From the NCBI GenBank assembly GCA_050031985.1, contig JBNAIG010000028.1, positions 1 through 64,000 on the forward strand: DNA of 64,000 nucleotides, in the 5' to 3' direction. A model generated the notes under the pieces. That model did no database searches. It was not told where the DNA came from and saw only the letters and a list, made by a program, of their open reading frames with translations. Shown piece by piece: positions 62,590 through 64,000 of the stretch. Position numbers and translations under genes: made by a program. Numbering within the stretch: the stretch's first letter is position 1; each line of letters begins with the position of its first letter. Source of the DNA: SZUA-368 sp028533045. Its GTDB lineage: Bacteria; Spirochaetota; Spirochaetia; DSM-2461.

Positions 62590-63660
62590 ATGAGAAGAGA
62601 CTGTATCGGTTCAATTATTCCACTTTCCCTCCTGGGGAAGATGGCTTTAGTGCTGATTCTGGGGGGATCGATTCTCTTCTCCTGTTCCCGGGAGAAGAGT
62701 GAAGCCGGAGAAGAAGAACAGAGGGTGCTCATTGGTTTTTCCGCCGCTACGGAAACATTCCTCCTGGAGAGATGGGATAGGGATATCCAGATTTTTCTTA
62801 GTTCCGCTCGCGCTCTGGGGGCGGAAGTAATACTCCAGAAAGCGGAAGGGGATGCGATGGGGCAGATCCCTCAAATTGAATATCTGATTGATGAGGGAGT
62901 GGATGTGCTGGTAGTTATCCCCCACGATATGAAGTTGCTGGCAGGAATTCTCCGGAAAGCGGAAGATCGGGGTATTCCTGTTCTGGCCTATGACAGGCCC
63001 ATTATGGGGGTTCCCATCTCCGGTTATGTCTCTTTTGATAATCGGGAAGTAGGACGTCTCTTGAGCCGGGCTCTCATGAGAGAAGTCCCCGGGGGAAATT
63101 ATCTTATAGTTAACGGATCTGTTAGGGACAATAACAGCTATGAAGTGAACCGGGGTGTTTACGAAGTGCTTCAGCCTTCCCTGGATTCGGGGGAAATCAC
63201 CGTGATGGAAGAGATATGGCTGGATGAATGGAGTTCCGATGAGGCCTTTGAAAAAATCAGCCGGGTGATGAATGAGAACCGGGATATCCAGGCCATATCC
63301 GCCGCCAACGATCAGATTGCCGATGCGGCTATTCGGGTGTTGTCGGAGAGACAGCTGGCCGGTGAAGTGGCTGTGGTGGGACAGGATGCGGACCTGCTTT
63401 CCTGTCAGCGGGTGGTGGAAGGTTCCCAGCTTATGACCGTATATAAGCCTATTTCCCGTCTGGCGGAGAGAGCCGCCACCCTGGCCCTCGCTTTTGCCCG
63501 GGGAGAAAGGCCTGAACCGGACCAGACCCTGGATAATGGTTCGGAAACTCCCATCCCCTATTATGTGGAAACCCCCGTCCCTGTTTTTCGGGAGACCATG
63601 GATGAAACGGTAATCAAAGATGGTTTTCACTCAAAAGACGAGGTCTATCGAAGCTATTAG
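62590..63660 (+). CDS. XylF-like sugar-binding lipoprotein
   Basis: 356 residues. Signal with lipobox LFSC (about residues 28-31). Binding-protein fold: IGFSAATETFLLERWDRD, VLVVIPHDMKLLAGIL, VLAYDRPIMGVPISGYVSFDN, and the typical XylF stretch GQDADLLSCQRVVEGSQLMTVYKPI. Lies 1 bp after the YesN gene, so it is co-expressed with the regulator. It may be a ligand receptor rather than a transporter subunit; no ABC genes are seen before the edge. Confidence 0.88.
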   Translation: MRRDCIGSIIPLSLLGKMALVLILGGSILFSCSREKSEAGEEEQRVLIGFSAATETFLLERWDRDIQIFLSSARALGAEVILQKAEGDAMGQIPQIEYLIDEGVDVLVVIPHDMKLLAGILRKAEDRGIPVLAYDRPIMGVPISGYVSFDNREVGRLLSRALMREVPGGNYLIVNGSVRDNNSYEVNRGVYEVLQPSLDSGEITVMEEIWLDEWSSDEAFEKISRVMNENRDIQAISAANDQIADAAIRVLSERQLAGEVAVVGQDADLLSCQRVVEGSQLMTVYKPISRLAERAATLALAFARGERPEPDQTLDNGSETPIPYYVETPVPVFRETMDETVIKDGFHSKDEVYRSY

Positions 63661-63753
63661 TAAAATTATGACCACAAATATTTACCTGTTCATAGTTTTT
63701 TTCTCTACATTAAAGTAAAAATCCCCCAGAAAATAGAAAGAATCTCCTGTTTT

Positions 63754-63769
63754 CCGATCCCCGAATCGG
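63754..63769. promoter_or_regulatory. inverted repeat upstream of the terminal xylF gene
   Basis: CCGAT (63754-63758) and ATCGG (63765-63769) form a short inverted repeat with CCCCGA between. The 150-bp gap also has AT-rich promoter-like sequence. It may be a regulator site for the YesN protein. Confidence 0.3.
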
Positions 63770-63811
63770 GTACATACTGACATTAATAAACACTTTAAAG
63801 GAGATAGTTTT

Positions 63812-64000
63812 ATGAAAAAAAGCCTTCTTGTAACGGTTTTAGTACTATCGATCTGCGGAGCCGGACTGTTTGCCAATGGTGCCGGTGAAAGTCTTGATAT
63901 CGGTCTCGCCATGCCCGAGACACACGTAGAACGGTGGCAAAAAGACGGGGCTTCCCTTTTGGAAGATGCCATTGCCAAGGGTTACAACGCGGAAGTCACC
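63812..64000 (+). CDS. xylF: xylose-type sugar-binding protein, N-terminal part (cut by window edge)
   Basis: ATG 63812 with AAAGGAGATAG upstream. A signal peptide (MKKSLLVTVLVLSICGAGLF, then ANGAGE) and 63 residues in total; LDIGLAMPETHVERWQKDGA matches the start of xylose-binding XylF (R/W-x-K-D). The gene runs off the right edge; xylGH transporter genes would be expected beyond. Separated from the upstream regulatory operon by 150 bp with its own promoter region. Confidence 0.8.
   Translation, partial: MKKSLLVTVLVLSICGAGLFANGAGESLDIGLAMPETHVERWQKDGASLLEDAIAKGYNAEVT

Noticed and set aside
62647..63630. 327-residue frame opposite the XylF-like lipoprotein gene
   Set aside because: Entirely antisense to a clear binding-protein gene and without recognisable domains.
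1..64000. CRISPR arrays, rRNA genes
   Set aside because: No regularly spaced repeats and no rRNA-like conserved blocks are visible in the window.

Overview
The window looks like chromosomal DNA of a free-living, saccharolytic spirochaete of the Spirochaetaceae type. This is inferred from gene content: three chemoreceptors, a membrane-bound pyrophosphatase, many lipoproteins with spirochaete-like lipoboxes, a UPF0237/UPF0210 pair, a split COG0701-type permease, a stand-alone AICAR transformylase and a large xylose locus. No rRNA gene or ribosomal protein is present to fix the taxonomy. Genes lie on both strands in short operons with tight or overlapping junctions.

Layout. 1-4.3 kb: start of a leftward transposase-like gene, an exported trypsin-like protease with an outer-membrane-like C-terminus, two small envelope proteins and a ZIP metal transporter. 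4.4-18.2 kb: a choice-of-anchor-I lipoprotein, a chemoreceptor, two overlapping CNNM/CBS proteins, a HAD-like protein, a PAS-GGDEF-EAL protein facing a hybrid histidine kinase, and a CoA-disulfide reductase-rhodanese with an ArsR-type regulator. 18.3-39 kb: a SprA-related protein, an acyl-carrier protein divergent from a BtrH-like protein, the ACT/UPF0210 pair, a second chemoreceptor, two solute-binding-like proteins, a Nudix hydrolase, a permease in two halves, an FMN-binding-like protein without its N-terminus, two radical-SAM proteins, the pyrophosphatase, a PAP2 phosphatase, a Fur regulon (Fur, DUF5320 protein, radical-SAM protein, with two Fur-box palindromes) and a long RNase H.

39.3-46.1 kb is the accessory region. 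A truncated glutamate-synthase-like gene is fused to a decayed tyrosine integrase. A 51-bp direct repeat of the 3' part of a tRNA-Leu(GAG) gene follows, then a 5.4-kb integrative element, then the intact tRNA-Leu. The element has a complete tyrosine integrase, an excisionase-like HTH protein, a replication protein resembling the filamentous-phage gpII/X (Phage_X/CRI) family, an RMF-like micro-protein and several unknown small genes, all leftward. No Zot/pI assembly ATPase or coat gene is seen, so it resembles an inovirus satellite or integrated rolling-circle replicon. The decayed integrase keeps the same geometry to the repeat, which suggests two related elements integrated in tandem at one tRNA.

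46-64 kb: hisD divergent from a purH-like AICAR transformylase, a structured intergenic element, an MFS transporter, a 7TM-DISM/PAS lipoprotein, a sugar-binding protein and a third chemoreceptor. Then comes the xylose locus: xylB-xylA, a divergent AraC regulator, and a membrane-anchored sugar-binding sensor, LytS/YesM-type kinase and YesN-type regulator in overlapping order. Two further XylF-like binding proteins follow, the last cut by the window edge. This matches the logic of the XylFII-LytS-YesN three-component system known from Clostridium, beside a second AraC input.
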